Positions 36,340 through 47,797 are shown, counted from the stretch's first letter. The stretch is DNA of 64,000 nt from Bisporella sp. PMI_857 (GCA_021307315.1 JAJSPD010000001.1:1922001-1986000); one strand, 5' to 3'. Numbers and translations: made by a program. Notes: generated from the letters alone by a model not told the origin.

Positions 36340-38030
36340 ATGATGTTGGGGTTGGGGCGGCTTGGACTTGACAGCTACCCTAGCATCCCTATTAATAAGG
36401 CAGTGATCTACGCTGCAGTCCTCCTCCCCTCCTATGTTGCTTACATAGTCATCTACCGACTCGTCTTCCACCCTCTCGCACATATCCCAGGCCCTAAGCT
36501 CGCTGCCCTCACCTTCCTCTACCAGACCTACTACAGCTTCAAAGATGGCAGTCGCTTTTACAAGCAGGTCGAACTTCTGCACAAGAAATACGGCCCAATC
36601 GTGCGCATCACCCCCAACGAAGTCTCCTTGAGCAACCCCGAGAACTACGAGACAATCTACTATGTCGGGTCGAAGTACGCAAAGGACCCAAGATACTACG
36701 ATGCCTTTGGCATGGAATATGCCTCCTTCACCTCCTGTCCCAACGAGCTGCACCGTCTCCGTCGCGGGCCATTGAACAAGTTCTTCTCGCGGGCCATGGT
36801 ACTGGAATTGCAAAGCATTGTGCGACAGAAGGCCGACAAGCTGTGTGCTTTGATCGCGAAGAATTCAAAGGCGGGAGAAATGCTGGATATTCATCATGGA
36901 TGCCGTGCTGTGTCAATTGATGTTATCACAGAGTATATGTTCAACAATTGCTATGATCTGCTTGATGCCCCGGATCTGGGCACCAATTTCTTCGAGCTGG
37001 TCAGAGGCATTGGCCCTGCGCTGTGGGTTTTCCAGCAGTGGCCGGAGCTGAGCATCATGAACGGTCTTCCCCAATGGATGCTGAAAAAAATGAGTCCGCC
37101 TCTGGCGCAGATCTTGAACCTGCAAGAAGTATATCTTTCCCAAACCACACTCCTCCCATATCTATCTTCTACGGTTTCATATGCTGACAAGAATTATAGC
37201 ACGCCAAACAGCAAATCCTCCTCGTCAAAGCCGATCTCGACGCCGGCCGAGTCAACAAAACCGCCCGCGTCACAATCTTCCATGAGCTGCTGACGCCAAA
37301 TCCCGAAGAAGGCTGGATCCCCCCAACCCCAGATCAGATTAAATACGAAGTCTACGGCATCTTGGCGGCAGCTGCTGATACAACGGGCAATGGTTTGACA
37401 ACAGGAGTATACGAGGTAATCAAGAATCCCAAAATCTACGCAAAGCTTACGGCAGAACTGAAGGCTGCTTTCCCGGACGTAAATGCCAAGATGGACCTCA
37501 CTGTTTTGGAACGCCTTCCATATCTGACCGGCGTCGTAAACGAATCTCTCCGCCTGTCCTTCGGCGTCATCTCCCGCCTCCCGCGCATAGTCCCGGAAGG
37601 CGGTGCCAAGTTCGAAGGTTATACCATCCCCGCCGGCTTTACCGTCTCTATGTCCTCCTGGGTCCTGCATCAGAATGAAGACTACTTTCCTCATGCTCAG
37701 GAGTTCATTCCTGAACGATGGGCGCTGACCAGCGACAAGCAGAAGATGTGGAAGGCATTTGTGCCGTTTGGAAAAGGGAGCAGGATGTGCGTTGGAATGC
37801 CGTAAGTTCACCGTACTGATTCTTTCACGATGGTTTTGGTGTGAGGCTGACTACGAAGGCTTGCGTTTTGTGAGATGTACGTGACTCTAGGGTCGATCTT
37901 CCGAAGATTCGAGCACTTGAAAGGGAATGAACTCAGCGAATATGACCTGTTATATGATGATTTCTTTGCTAGCCACCGGCCGATGGATGCTGTTAAGTTT
38001 CATGTTATTGAGCAAGGTTTGAAGGAATAA
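36340..38030 (+). CDS. Cytochrome P450 monooxygenase
   Basis: A membrane-anchored class II P450 of the fungal type that resembles trichodiene-oxygenase-like families. Exons: 36340-37128, 37200-37801 and 37859-38030; introns of 71 and 57 nt; 520 residues. An N-terminal membrane segment (about 20-40, VIYAAVLLPSYVAYIVIYRL) is followed by the Pro-rich hinge HIPGPKLAAL. The I-helix oxygen site AAADTTGN is at about 319, the ExxR motif (ESLR) at about 377, PERW downstream, and the haem loop FGKGSRMCVG has its Cys at about 459. The last intron splits the codon just after the haem loop. All catalytic motifs are present. The reaction is unknown; the context suggests a small metabolic pair with the methyltransferase. 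Confidence 0.92.
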
Positions 38031-38492
38031 GGACTTGGAAACAAGAGGTCCGGGATGAACATGATTTGATGCTTGGGAGTTAGGGTGTGGGCTTTGGAAG
38101 CGAGCAAAGCGTGGCGTTGTTAAGTGATATCTTTCTCTATGGATGCAGCGAGGACGGGTTCTTCCACTAGGCAACCAATCTTTGTATCCATTTGCTTAGG
38201 AACAATTTACATATACGAACCGACAAGGCAACCTCATCGACCTCTAATGAAATGCCAGAAACGTTATTAATCGATCGCCTCTCTTCTCAGTGAGTATCTG
38301 CAAGCACAATCCAATTTAACAATGATTTTAAAGAGTGGAAAAGACTGTGGATTCTTGTGCAAATGCGAAACTGGCTAGGTTCAAATGTCCTCTCTTCCTC
38401 CGAACTCCAAACTCCAAAATGCAATATCCGCCGCTTCAAGCCTCCATCAAAAATGCCGATATGCGCCTGGCTCCAACATTTCAAACGTACGC
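38031..38492. other. Intergenic between convergent genes
   Basis: 460 bp between the P450 stop and the stop of the small secreted protein gene on the other strand. No feature seen. Confidence 0.4.
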
Positions 38493-38804
38493 TTATCCCC
38501 CCAATGGCCTGCCACCACTCCTCGGCCCTCCGAAACCGCCGGCCGCTGCCCCGCCAGCCGCCGCCATCCCGCCAGCAGCCGCGGCAGGAGGCATCTCTTC
38601 AGCGGCGCCATCATCCTGGGGAGCCCTTCTCACGACCGGGCCGTGGACCAAAAAGAACTCCTCGGCGTGTGTGCCGTCACAATTGCTGGGCGCAACGACA
38701 TTCTTGGATTTATCAACGCATTGCGCGGCTGCCTGGCATGTCGCGATGAAAAACGCCGCGGCGGCGAGTTGAAGGGTTGGGAGAGTGACGTGTTCGCGCT
38801 TCAT
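38493..38804 (-). CDS. Small secreted Ala/Gly-rich protein
   Basis: A 103-residue frame from ATG at 38804; an upstream in-frame non-ATG extension is ignored. Residues 1-28 form a signal peptide (MKREHVTLPTLQLAAAAFFI, then a small-residue cleavage region). The mature part has two Cys (AAQCVDKSKNVVAPSNCDGT) and an FFLVHGPV motif, then an Ala/Gly/Pro tail of low complexity. The C-x12-C plus hydrophobic FF motif followed by a glycine-rich tail occurs in small fungal secreted proteins that I remember only as uncharacterised. It could be a cell-wall or surface protein. Confidence 0.6.
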   Translation of the reverse strand: MKREHVTLPTLQLAAAAFFIATCQAAAQCVDKSKNVVAPSNCDGTHAEEFFLVHGPVVRRAPQDDGAAEEMPPAAAAGGMAAAGGAAAGGFGGPRSGGRPLGG

Positions 38805-39810
38805 GTTGAGGATCGGCGGTCGCTGGACTGGTAAATGCAAAAAAGACTTGCGAAAGATCTGAGTGTTTTATTTTCAGGGAGAAAGGGAATTGGACCGAGA
38901 TTTTTTTGTTTTGATGGTGAAGATGCTGGCTTGAATGCTAGATATCGGCCTCGTTGAGCTGGTTCTTATATATCTTTTCCATGCCCTTTCAAGTCAGTTA
39001 GGTATCACACAAGAAAAGCATCTGTAAGATGTAGGGATTCGCAAAATACTACTTCTGGTAGTCTTGCCTCTTCCTTTTTTCATTTTCATTCCTCCTCGCT
39101 TCTCTGGCCAGTTTAGGTATGTCGCCGACTGTATAGTATAAGCCCTGTTCTGCCCCATCAGCCACCTCCATATTTCTGAATATGGTAGAAGCGAGGTTCT
39201 TGGCGGTGCTACTGTAACCTTATATTCCATCAACTTTAAGCTTAATTCAAGCGATGTCTCTAGGCTTTTGAATATATCTTTATAACGCAATCTCTCTACC
39301 TCAGTTTAGCATCTCACTTTGGGAAGACACGCACGAAAAATCATATAAATGATAAATGGTGGTAGAATTTGATTTTACAGAGGCAGGAGGGTCATGTATA
39401 ATGGAAAGGGGTGCCGAGGGCGGCGCATGTATCATTCTCATTCATAGTTGGTGGCGTCATCAGGGTAACATCCGTGTGAGGCTGATGCAAATCCTAACCT
39501 CAAGTAAGCTCTGAGTTGCGATGGACTTATTTAGCAACGGCGACCTCTGTTTGTGTAAGCCTCTTAGTCCTTCCTTCATGTCGCCGTGCCTTTGAATTAC
39601 TGTCTCTGCCTCAATCCGCCATGTTCTCCCAGGTCACATTGAATAATAGCTATTTTAAGTCTGACACCCATGATTCTGCAAAAGATAAATAAGCATGTCC
39701 TCTGCCTCTGGTATGTCATTCACTCAACAGTTACAGAGAGTGCAATATTTTCCGCAACACATACGCACAGAAACTTTTTTTAAGCATACCTTGGACACTA
39801 AACAGTAAAA
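38805..39810. other. Intergenic, upstream of two divergent genes
   Basis: 1 kb that contains the promoter of the small secreted protein (minus) and that of the glutathionylspermidine-synthase-like gene (plus). No repeat or other gene is recognised. Confidence 0.4.
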
Positions 39811-41371
39811 ATGCGACGTGTTTCGGTTGAAAAGCGGCCTAACGCAACCCGGCTTGTGCAGAGCCAAGGTCTGGTGTATACCCAGAATCCTGCACTTGAA
39901 GATTCCTCCGAGCCCTACTGGCCTGATGACCGGTACTACTCCTTCAACAGCGACGAGATCGAGCTGCTTCAAACCGCCGGACAAGATGTCTTTGCCATGT
40001 GTTGTGAGGCCGCTGATTACCTAGTGGAACACCCCGAAGTAATCACCAGCAAAATGGCCATCCCAGCATTTGCCTTTCGACAAATAAAGGAATCTTGGGA
40101 TCGCGAGCCTTCTTGGGGAAGCATATATGGACGCTTCGACGTTTGCTTCGGAGGCCTTGACCATCCAGATCCGCGGCTTCGTGTACCAAAATTCTACGAG
40201 TTCAATGCGGATACGCCAACATCACTTGTGGAAGGGGCATCCATTCAGTGGCTCTGGCTTGAGCAGACCGGGCATGGGAATGACCAATTCAATTCCATCA
40301 CCGAGAAACTCATTGCGGCCTGGAAAAGAAACTTGGAACTTATCGAGCAAAAAGTGGGACATCGTGTTACAGTACACTTCGCAATTGGAAGCGGAGAGCC
40401 GTCAGGTTAGTGCTCAGATACCCAGAGTCATATCTTTTGATTGCAGAATTATCTGCTCTCAAGACATGCTATGGGCGTATTAACATGCTTTTTGAGACAC
40501 TGCTTAACAAAGATACTGACTGAGTGTATTTATAGGCGAGGATGCTATGAACACCACACTTTTGATGGATACATGTCAGCAGGCAGGATGGCGTACGAAA
40601 AGCTTGTTCATGGAACAAATCGCTTTATCCTCGCTAGACGGCCGCTTTTACGATCCACAAGGCGAGCACATTGATGTAATCTTCAAACTCTATCCTTGGG
40701 AGTTCCTTGTAGAAGAGCGCTTTGGAGAAGCGTGCTTCAAAGACATGGAGACAATTGGCCAGCGTAACGATGCTGGAGAGTATATCGGTGGAACCGTTTG
40801 GATTGAAGCGCCATATAAAATGCTGTGGAGCAACAAGGCATTGTTTGCTATTTTATGGGACCTCTTCAAAGACGATCCACGTTCTAGATGGCTTTTGCCC
40901 ACCTACTTCGAGAATGAGGCCCCTAGCTCGCTTACCAGCTACGCTCGGAAGCCAATCTTTGCTCGGGAAGGCGCAGATGTTCTCTTGCAAGCTGAAGGCC
41001 GAGTAATCCAAGATGCCACCACCGGTGACTATGGTAAAGAAGGATATGTAGTGCAAGAACTTGCATTACTGCCAAATTTCCAGGATGAGCGAAACGTTTC
41101 ACACTACGCCGTTTTAGGTCTTTGGTTTGTCGATGGTGAAGTTGCGGGGCTAGGTATTCGTGAGGATGAAACCCCTATCACTGCAAATGGATCTAAATTT
41201 ATTCCGCATTCTATTAAGGATGGGCCAGTGAATTACGAGAGGCAGCCAATCCCCGATCTTGATGAAATTGAGGCGTTACTGTCGATAGAGCAATATGCCG
41301 ATGCAGGAGATAAGTCTGGTGATTTGCTTGACTATATAGAGCGAGTTGTACAACAGGATGTTGTGGTGTAA
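39811..41371 (+). CDS. Glutathionylspermidine synthase-like ligase
   Basis: Resembles the synthetase half of glutathionylspermidine synthase (ATP-grasp-type amide ligase joining glutathione and spermidine in bacteria and trypanosomes). Two exons: 39811-40405 and 40536-41371, with a 130-nt intron (GTTAGT...TTTATAG); 476 residues. Diagnostic stretches: PYWPDDRYYSFNSDEIELLQ near the N-terminus, PKFYEFNADTPTSLVE, FKLYPWEFLVEE, IEAPYKMLWSNKALFAILW and KEGYVVQELALLPNF. The amidase domain of the bifunctional bacterial enzyme is absent. Family members in fungi look like old acquisitions from bacteria (inference). True substrates in this organism are unknown. Confidence 0.88.
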
Positions 41372-42063
41372 CTGTTTAACATTGCTCAAATCCGCTTTGC
41401 GCAGCTTGGTTTGGTGTTTGGTGTTTAAAAGAAGGATAAGGATAGCCTACTTGGCAATGCAATTCTACGGTAGATATACTCGGATCCATATTTGTGCATA
41501 TGGTTGCTTTGGTTTGTAAAGATATTGTTGCGAGGTATTTCCGTAGGACCAATATATTGGGAATAGTTCACATAGAGTAAATGGACGTGATGAAAGAAAA
41601 AGTTTCCTTGGTTACTTCTATCCAAAGGCGAGGTAGAGGATATATATATGGTGTGTGGTAGGTGGCCCCATATGACACTAGTTCAAGGCCCGTACTGCCA
41701 AAGACGTAAAGAAGGTTCTTGACAGTTTGGATGAAGTAACCGCGCCGCTGACAGCCCGAATAAATGGAAATACTGCTGCCACTTAGTAACCAGTTCACGA
41801 GGCTCGGTCGGAATAGTAATAGTCGTAGTTGTATTCGTTGATGATGTCCCTCCAGATGATCGGACCGTCATCATCCCAGTATCCTCGCTCTAGAGAGAAC
41901 TCCCATCTTCTGAATATGGAGTCAGCCGCGCGCAGGCGCTGAAAGCGGCAGCGTCCTAGCAGCACTTTTTCCAAATATGAGCCGTTTTTCCTTCCTACTT
42001 CGCATCCACCACAATCTAAGCTGTCCTAGGAAGAGCTCGGCCTAGGGACTCTAAGATTGATGT
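41372..42063. other. Intergenic
   Basis: About 700 bp of 3' flank of the synthetase gene. The short opposite-strand frames are not supported. Confidence 0.35.
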
Positions 42064-42519
42064 TCACCACGCCGTCCATTTTGCGAAGACGTCTTCCGCA
42101 CGGGACCATGCATACAGAGAAGGAGGCTCCGGCTGCTCGGCGATAACCCCCAATATCGAGAGGCTGCCGAGAACGCTATCCCAGGTTGTTGGGTCCGTGT
42201 AATAACCGCGCCGATAGGAGTCTCCAATGGGCCGTATGGCCAAGGTCTCCCGCATTTTCTCTCTCGCCTCACAACTAAACAACCCCGTGAGATTCAATTA
42301 GCCCTCCACATGAACATTGGCTTTGAATGTATCCCCTCCATACAGCATTGTCCTTATTTCATTAGTAATCTGGCGGCAAATGAGAAGGAGTCTAGGTAAG
42401 ACAACTTTGACGAGACGGAGAAATTGCAGGGCGATATCGCTGGGATATCTGACAAGAGCCGTCGAGCCCGGTTGGCTCATATTCATCATCCTCTTCGTTG
42501 GTATCCTCCCCATCCGTTG
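42064..42519 (-). pseudogene. Remnant of a fungal hypothetical protein
   Basis: Two adjoining minus-strand frames in the same phase, split by one TAA at about 42298, read as one protein. The upstream part has LPRLLLICRQITNEIRTMLYG, a pattern common in fungal F-box-like or 2EXR-like hypothetical proteins (LLLxCRQIxxE...LYGxNTF). The downstream part reads NLTGLFSCEAREKMRETLAI and continues to KWTAW. Another frame overlaps the upstream end (to about 42607), and I cannot close a full gene. Possibly a nonsense-mutated gene. Confidence 0.35.
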
Positions 42520-43097
42520 AGGAGACCAGACCCAACACTCTCCCAGTCATAGTGAGGGTAGTCGTTTTCCTCAAAGGAAAAATCGGCTCCACCTGTATCA
42601 TGCCCATCCCAAGTCCTGCCGGTGCGCCAGAGCGGCTCGACCCATCCTTCGGGGCGATTTTGGTGGTACGTACATATCGCTAGAATAGGTAAAGCAAAGG
42701 CTTTCTGGGATGTAGAATGGATAGACCTGAACTTCTAGCGCCAAGAATTGCATTCCGTGTGGAAGGATCAAACGAATTCACTATGCTTCCTTAGTTTGAT
42801 TGTCTATGGAGATCAATCCCGTAGCAAGACCTCCTTGCTCAAAGTATATCTGGAGTCCCATTCTCAGCCACAGCTCACACACACACACACAGGTTACCAG
42901 CACTTGATTCAAGCACTTTATCCCATCAGTTGGAATGCCTTAGGTTTAAGATTACACACGTATAAAATTACTTGGCAGTGGCACTAATCAGGCAAGTCCA
43001 ACCGTGGCATGAAAAAAGCTCCCCCTCCCTTCTCCTACCAAACATTTATAACATATGTCTTTTCACAATTGATCTTAACCACCCTCGCATACCTGCC
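42520..43097. other. 5' flank of the dihydroorotate dehydrogenase gene
   Basis: About 580 bp with a short (CA)n run near 42878-42892 and pyrimidine-rich sequence just before the start codon. No gene claimed. Confidence 0.4.
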
Positions 43098-44708
43098 ATG
43101 CGGAACTCTGCCACGCGCTTGATGCGCGTTCAATCGCCCTTTTGTCGGAACCCTCTCTCTCCACGATATTTCCCTCGTTTCCATTCGCTGCGCGTCGCCC
43201 GTAACTCATCCACGGCTTCTACAACATCAGATGCGCGATCCCTTGTCGTTCGCCTGAAGAATATATTATATGGTTCTTCAATATCCCTCTTGGCAATCTT
43301 TACCTACCTCTACGCTACGGATACCAGGGCTAGCGCACACCAATGGCTCGTTGTCCCGCTACTGCGCACAATTTTCCCTGACGCGGAGGATGCACATCAT
43401 TTTGGAACACGCGCCTTAAGGACACTTTACAGCCTGAATCTAAATCCGCGTGAACGCAACACAGAGGAGACGGACAAGAATATCGGGGTCACGGTCTTTG
43501 GACAGAGGCTACGAAATCCAATTGCTACATCAGCAGGCATTGATAAACTAGCGGAAGTACCAGACGCATTGTTTGCATTGGGTCCTGCCATCGTGGAAGT
43601 CGGTGGCTGCACACCTTTCGCACAAGATGGAAATATGCGGCCGCGAGTCTGGAGGATACCAGGTATGCGTGGTTTGGTCAATCGGTATGGTCTCAACTCA
43701 CGTGGTGCGGACGATATGGCGAGCAGACTGAGGGAGAGGGTCAGGGTGTTTGCGAGGAGAAATGGATTAGGAGTGGGAGAGGATGCAGAGAGATATGTGC
43801 TGAATGGTGAGGCAGGTGTCCCGCCGGGAAGCCTGTATGAGGGCAGACTGTTGGCTGTTCAGGTTGCCAAGAACAAAGATACTAAAGGGGATGACATTGA
43901 GGCTGTTACTAGGGACTATGTGTACTGCGTGGACAAATTGGCACCGTACGCAGATATCCTGGTTGTGAATGTCAGCAGCCCTAATACACCTGGGTTACGG
44001 ACTTTGCAGAGAGTTGAACCCTTGACCAGGATTTTAAAAGGTGTTGTCGGAGCCGCGAAGGCAGTCAAGAGGAAAACGGCACCAAAGGTGATGGTAAAGG
44101 TCTCTCCAGATGAGGATTCAGATGAGCAAATCGAAGGTATTGCGGAAGCTATTTGGAGAAGTGGTGTCGATGGAGTAATAGTTGGAAACACAACAAATAG
44201 GAGAACACATTTGCTTTCAAGTGACGATCCATTATCTGCAAAGGAACATCAGATATTAACTGAACAAGGAGGATATTCTGGGCCCCAGTTGTTTAGCCGC
44301 ACCTTAACCTTGGTGAAGCGTTATAGGTCCCTGCTGGATCAGGGTCCTCCATATGTACCGTCCACACTAGAATCCACTAAGGCTGCTGGTGGTCCTAGTA
44401 TAATCGATGAACCTGCGTCAACAGTTACTGAGAAGCTTCAAATTGGCAAGGAAGCCATTAGCTCCGCCGTAGTAGAAATGGGTGGCAAATTGGTTTCCTC
44501 CCTTCGCGGCGAAGACCGAAAGGTTATCTTTGCAACAGGTGGTATTGCCAGTGGGAAGCAGGCTACCGATGTATTGAACGCCGGCGCTGACGTTGCTATG
44601 GTATACACGGCGATTATATATGGAGGCGTAGGCACTGTTTCAAGGATCAAGCAAGAGATGCGAGGATCCATTTCCCATAACCCTACTGCGCATGATGGAA
44701 GTGAATAA
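43098..44708 (+). CDS. Dihydroorotate dehydrogenase, class 2, mitochondrial
   Basis: Fourth step of pyrimidine synthesis: dihydroorotate to orotate, with electrons passed to ubiquinone at the inner mitochondrial membrane. A single exon of 536 residues from ATG at 43098; an in-frame non-ATG extension upstream is ignored. The N-terminus is Arg/Ser-rich (targeting), with one membrane segment at about 57-73 (SSISLLAIFTYLYA). FMN-barrel motifs follow: NPIATSAGIDKLAEVPDAL, VEVGGCTP, NRYGLNSRGAD, VNVSSPNTPGL (the Ser of class 2) at about 289, VKVSPDED, VIVGNTTN and the C-terminal FATGGIASGKQATDVLNAGA. A 60-70 residue insertion between YSGPQLF and the final motif is rich in Ser/Thr; other filamentous fungi have similar insertions. 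Confidence 0.93.
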   Translation: MRNSATRLMRVQSPFCRNPLSPRYFPRFHSLRVARNSSTASTTSDARSLVVRLKNILYGSSISLLAIFTYLYATDTRASAHQWLVVPLLRTIFPDAEDAHHFGTRALRTLYSLNLNPRERNTEETDKNIGVTVFGQRLRNPIATSAGIDKLAEVPDALFALGPAIVEVGGCTPFAQDGNMRPRVWRIPGMRGLVNRYGLNSRGADDMASRLRERVRVFARRNGLGVGEDAERYVLNGEAGVPPGSLYEGRLLAVQVAKNKDTKGDDIEAVTRDYVYCVDKLAPYADILVVNVSSPNTPGLRTLQRVEPLTRILKGVVGAAKAVKRKTAPKVMVKVSPDEDSDEQIEGIAEAIWRSGVDGVIVGNTTNRRTHLLSSDDPLSAKEHQILTEQGGYSGPQLFSRTLTLVKRYRSLLDQGPPYVPSTLESTKAAGGPSIIDEPASTVTEKLQIGKEAISSAVVEMGGKLVSSLRGEDRKVIFATGGIASGKQATDVLNAGADVAMVYTAIIYGGVGTVSRIKQEMRGSISHNPTAHDGSE

Positions 44709-45283
44709 TTTGTACGTAGTACGAGTTATAACCAAGATTTAATCTGCCCAAATTTGGTACGGATAAGGTATATTTTTGTTTCAATTGCGTACCTACTTGT
44801 ATGCTTACACGCATGTCAGGAGACTGAATTCGCAGTGTAGGATTTGTTTCCCGCTTATACACTATCGATATTGCCGATGCTAATAAAGACGGAATAGGGT
44901 TATGACGAAATTAGTTAGGTACAATATAAATCTACAGCTAGAAAGGCAGAGGAAGAGAAGGAAACGAAAAAGACGCTGTAGAATTATCCTTTTGCCAAGC
45001 CGTGCATGAGGATTTTTGCCATATAAACCAGATTACTTGGGAGAGCTCATCTCTCATCCTCTCTCGTCTTTGTGTATGCTTCTTGAGATGCCAATTTATC
45101 GAACCATTGATGAATATGTAGTAGATTCTGTGAAATATGGTCGCATGGATACTGGATGCTGTTGGGATGTGTAACTGAAAGTGGATATTGATCCATCCTG
45201 TTGGCTGAGTACGAGTTTCAGCCTGAGGCACCAACAACAGGCTTGGAGCAATTTAATCACCTCGAAAACCTACAAAATATTCA
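44709..45283. other. Intergenic
   Basis: 575 bp between two plus-strand genes. No feature seen beyond A/T-rich 3' flank and the leader of the Mss1 gene. Confidence 0.4.
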
Positions 45284-47196
45284 ATGGCACATAGAGACGG
45301 AGCCTTAATAAGATTCTCATTATATGCACGGCATGCTTGCAACTTGCGCTTGAATCTGCCGGTTTCATTTCGAACAGCCAAACATCTTTGCACATCCGAC
45401 TATCGTCATAAGAAGCACGCTACGGGTAGCTTCATCTGCATTCCAGGTTGGCGGAGGTCATTGTTCTCCTTTGCGGCTCAATCCCAAGTCTCGTCCAATT
45501 CCGAATTTGAAACAATATATGCTTTGTCGACAGGTCCAGGCAAAGCTGGTATAGCCATTATTCGTATATCTGGGCCAGCATGCTTTGACGTAAGGTGGCC
45601 CAAAGTGCTTGAATACTTCTGGTTGTACTTAATTGACGCTTATAGATATACAATGGGCTGTGTTCTACGCAACCATATCCCAAGCCTAGATATGCCTCCG
45701 TAAGGACTCTGTACGATCCAGTCAAGCAGTCGGAAGTGCTCGACTCCGATGCATTAGTTCTTCATTTCCCAGCACCGAGAACCGTCACTGGAGAGGATAT
45801 TCTAGAGTTACATGTACATGGTGGATCTGCTACAATCAGAGCCGTTTTAGCTGCTATCCCACGCTGTTCTTCGAAGTTTTCAATAAGATATGCAGAACCA
45901 GGAGAATTTACCCGCCGAGCTTTTCAAAATGATCGGCTTGACCTTTCGCAGGTAGAGGCATTGAGCGATACATTGTCAGCGGAGACCGAACAACAACGCC
46001 GCGCAGCTGTACGAGGCAATTCAAGAATTCTTGGCCGAACATACGAGAAATGGCGCCAGCAATTATTATATGCGCGTGGAGAATTGGAGGCGTTGATAGA
46101 CTTTTCGGAAGACCAGCATTTTGATGAATCGCCTGCTGAGTTACTGAAGAGTGTCTCAGATCAAGCAGAAGTTATGCTAAACTCGATAAGCTCGCATAAA
46201 GAAGCTAGCCATCGGGGACAGTTGCTGAAGCGCGGAATACGAATTGCATTGATCGGACCTCCTAACGCTGGAAAGAGCTCTTTACTTAATCAAATAGTTG
46301 GCCGTGAGGCTTCGATCGTAAGCTCGGAGGCTGGGACTACAAGGGACATCGTCGAAGTCAGTCTTGACATCAGAGGATATCTATGCACATTTGCGGATAC
46401 AGCTGGGCTTAGAGGTGACTCCATTGTGAATGAGACTCAGGGATTATTGGTAGATCCTGCAATTGGAGAAATTGAGAAAGAAGGCATTCGGCGCGCAAAG
46501 ATAAAAGCCAGCCAGTCAGATGTTATAATTGCACTTGCTTACTGCAAACCTGCTTCCGGTTCAATCAAAGAGAGGCACGAGCCAGAAATTGTCATCGATG
46601 AACTATCGATGACTACAGCAATGAACGCTCGGCATTCACTTATCGTTGTCAACAAGGTAGATTCTGATATTTATGGGAACAAATACTCAGAACTCCCTGA
46701 AAACTGGAGAAGAAAGCTATATATGGTGCAAAAGAGAGCCGGAGTAGCCAAAAGCACTGATGCCGATCTCCCTGCTGCACTGATGATCTCATGCAAAGAT
46801 GCGCAGCTGGGAAAGGCAGTCACCTCTGAGAGTGGTGCGGGCAATATCAGACTTCTAGTTGACAAACTTGCAACGATTTTTGAAGAGATGACAAATCTTC
46901 CAACAGATATGGAAGATCTGTTAGGCGTCACAGAACGTCAACGTCAGCTTTTAGTAGCCTGCGCAAAGCATTTAAACTTATTCATCAACGAAGCCCGAAC
47001 AGGTAATGGAGAATGTGATATAGTTCTCGCAGCTGAACATCTCCGATCGGCAGCCAATTGTCTCTCGCGCATTATAGGTCGAGGAGAAGCGAGTGATATA
47101 GAGGAAGTTCTTGGTGTCGTGTTTGAGAAGTACTTTATCTCTCTTTGTCTTGTGAATACTTTACTAACTATTATTAGATTTTGTGTCGGAAAATAA
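45284..47196 (+). CDS. mss1: Mss1/MnmE-type mitochondrial tRNA-modification GTPase
   Basis: With Mto1 it installs the aminomethyl-type group on wobble uridine of mitochondrial tRNAs (known for Mss1/MnmE). Three exons: 45284-45589, 45646-47129 and 47178-47196; introns of 56 nt (GTAAGG...TTATAG) and 48 nt (GTACTT...TACTAAC...TTAG); 602 residues. An N-terminal presequence leads to TrmE folate-binding part ETIYALSTGPGKAGIAIIRI and GEFTRRAFQNDRLDLSQVEAL. The helical domain contains the G domain with GPPNAGKSSLL at about 305, DTAGL and NKVD. The very small last exon supplies FCVGK, the conserved C-terminal Cys motif. Without the last intron the protein would end in an unrelated tail. It is the last core gene before the transposon block. 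Confidence 0.94.
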
Positions 47197-47248
47197 TATC
47201 GTAGAGTAATCAAACTAGAATTGCTTCAAATACTTCTTAAAATCTAAG

Positions 47249-47439
47249 TGTTAGGATACCTATCACCGTACAAAAGGCGTAGTAGCTATTGACTACGCTC
47301 TTGCGGTAGTGATATTAGTTCCTTGGTTCTTGACTATCAGATTCTAAACTAAGGTTACAGTCTACAAAGTAGGCGTAGGCGTGGCCCATAATTACGTGCT
47401 CCGGTGGTCCGCGTGACCTTGATTGTATGCATACTAACA
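47249..47439. repeat. LTR, family B copy without matching flanks
   Basis: 191 bp from TGTTAGGATACCTATCACC to GCATACTAACA, with inverted ends TGTTAG and CTAACA. It aligns with the solo LTR at 11596-11793. The flanks (CTAAG left, TTGGC right) do not match, so this copy may be the edge of a larger, rearranged element and not a clean solo LTR. Confidence 0.65.
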
Positions 47440-47797
47440 TTGGCAACTCTCCAAAAGAGCCTGGAAACCATTCTTTGTAACCTAATAGCAATTCTCTTCT
47501 CTTTTGCTTTCTCTCATTCTCTAGGCACTGTGACAACTCAAGGCGAACAGGGATCTCGATCCGTAGGTCTCAGGAAGAGGGACTCAAAGGTGTGAACGAC
47601 TATCAATTGTTATAACGAAGAGAACAAGCTACAGACAGAAGAAGGGAAGGAAAGCAGCGCTTTATATACAGGAGACTGGCCAGGGGCCAGTGTAAGCGAG
47701 GCCCTGTGGTGTCAGGAGGCCGAGCCCCAAGGGGCTCTAAGCTAGGTAGGGCCATGGCTGGCACTGGTTGGCCTCTCTTGCGTCCCTTTATCCTCCC
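47440..47797. other. Probable 3' LTR side of the copia remnant
   Basis: Between the family B LTR and the copia pol end. On the minus strand it has a purine-rich run (GGGAGGATAAAGGGACGCAA near 47795) followed by sequence with a TATATAAAG box near 47664, as in a polypurine tract and LTR. The LTR ends could not be fixed. Confidence 0.4.

Noticed and set aside
36307..36813. 168-codon minus-strand frame over the P450 start
   Set aside because: Shadow of the P450 first exon, with no recognisable domain.
37194..37811. 205-codon minus-strand frame over the second P450 exon
   Set aside because: It mirrors the conserved haem-domain exon; composition is that of an antisense frame.
38335..38834. Three overlapping plus-strand frames of 130-149 codons
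   Set aside because: They are antisense to the small secreted protein and contradict its signal peptide and Cys pattern; the GC-rich tail keeps all frames open.
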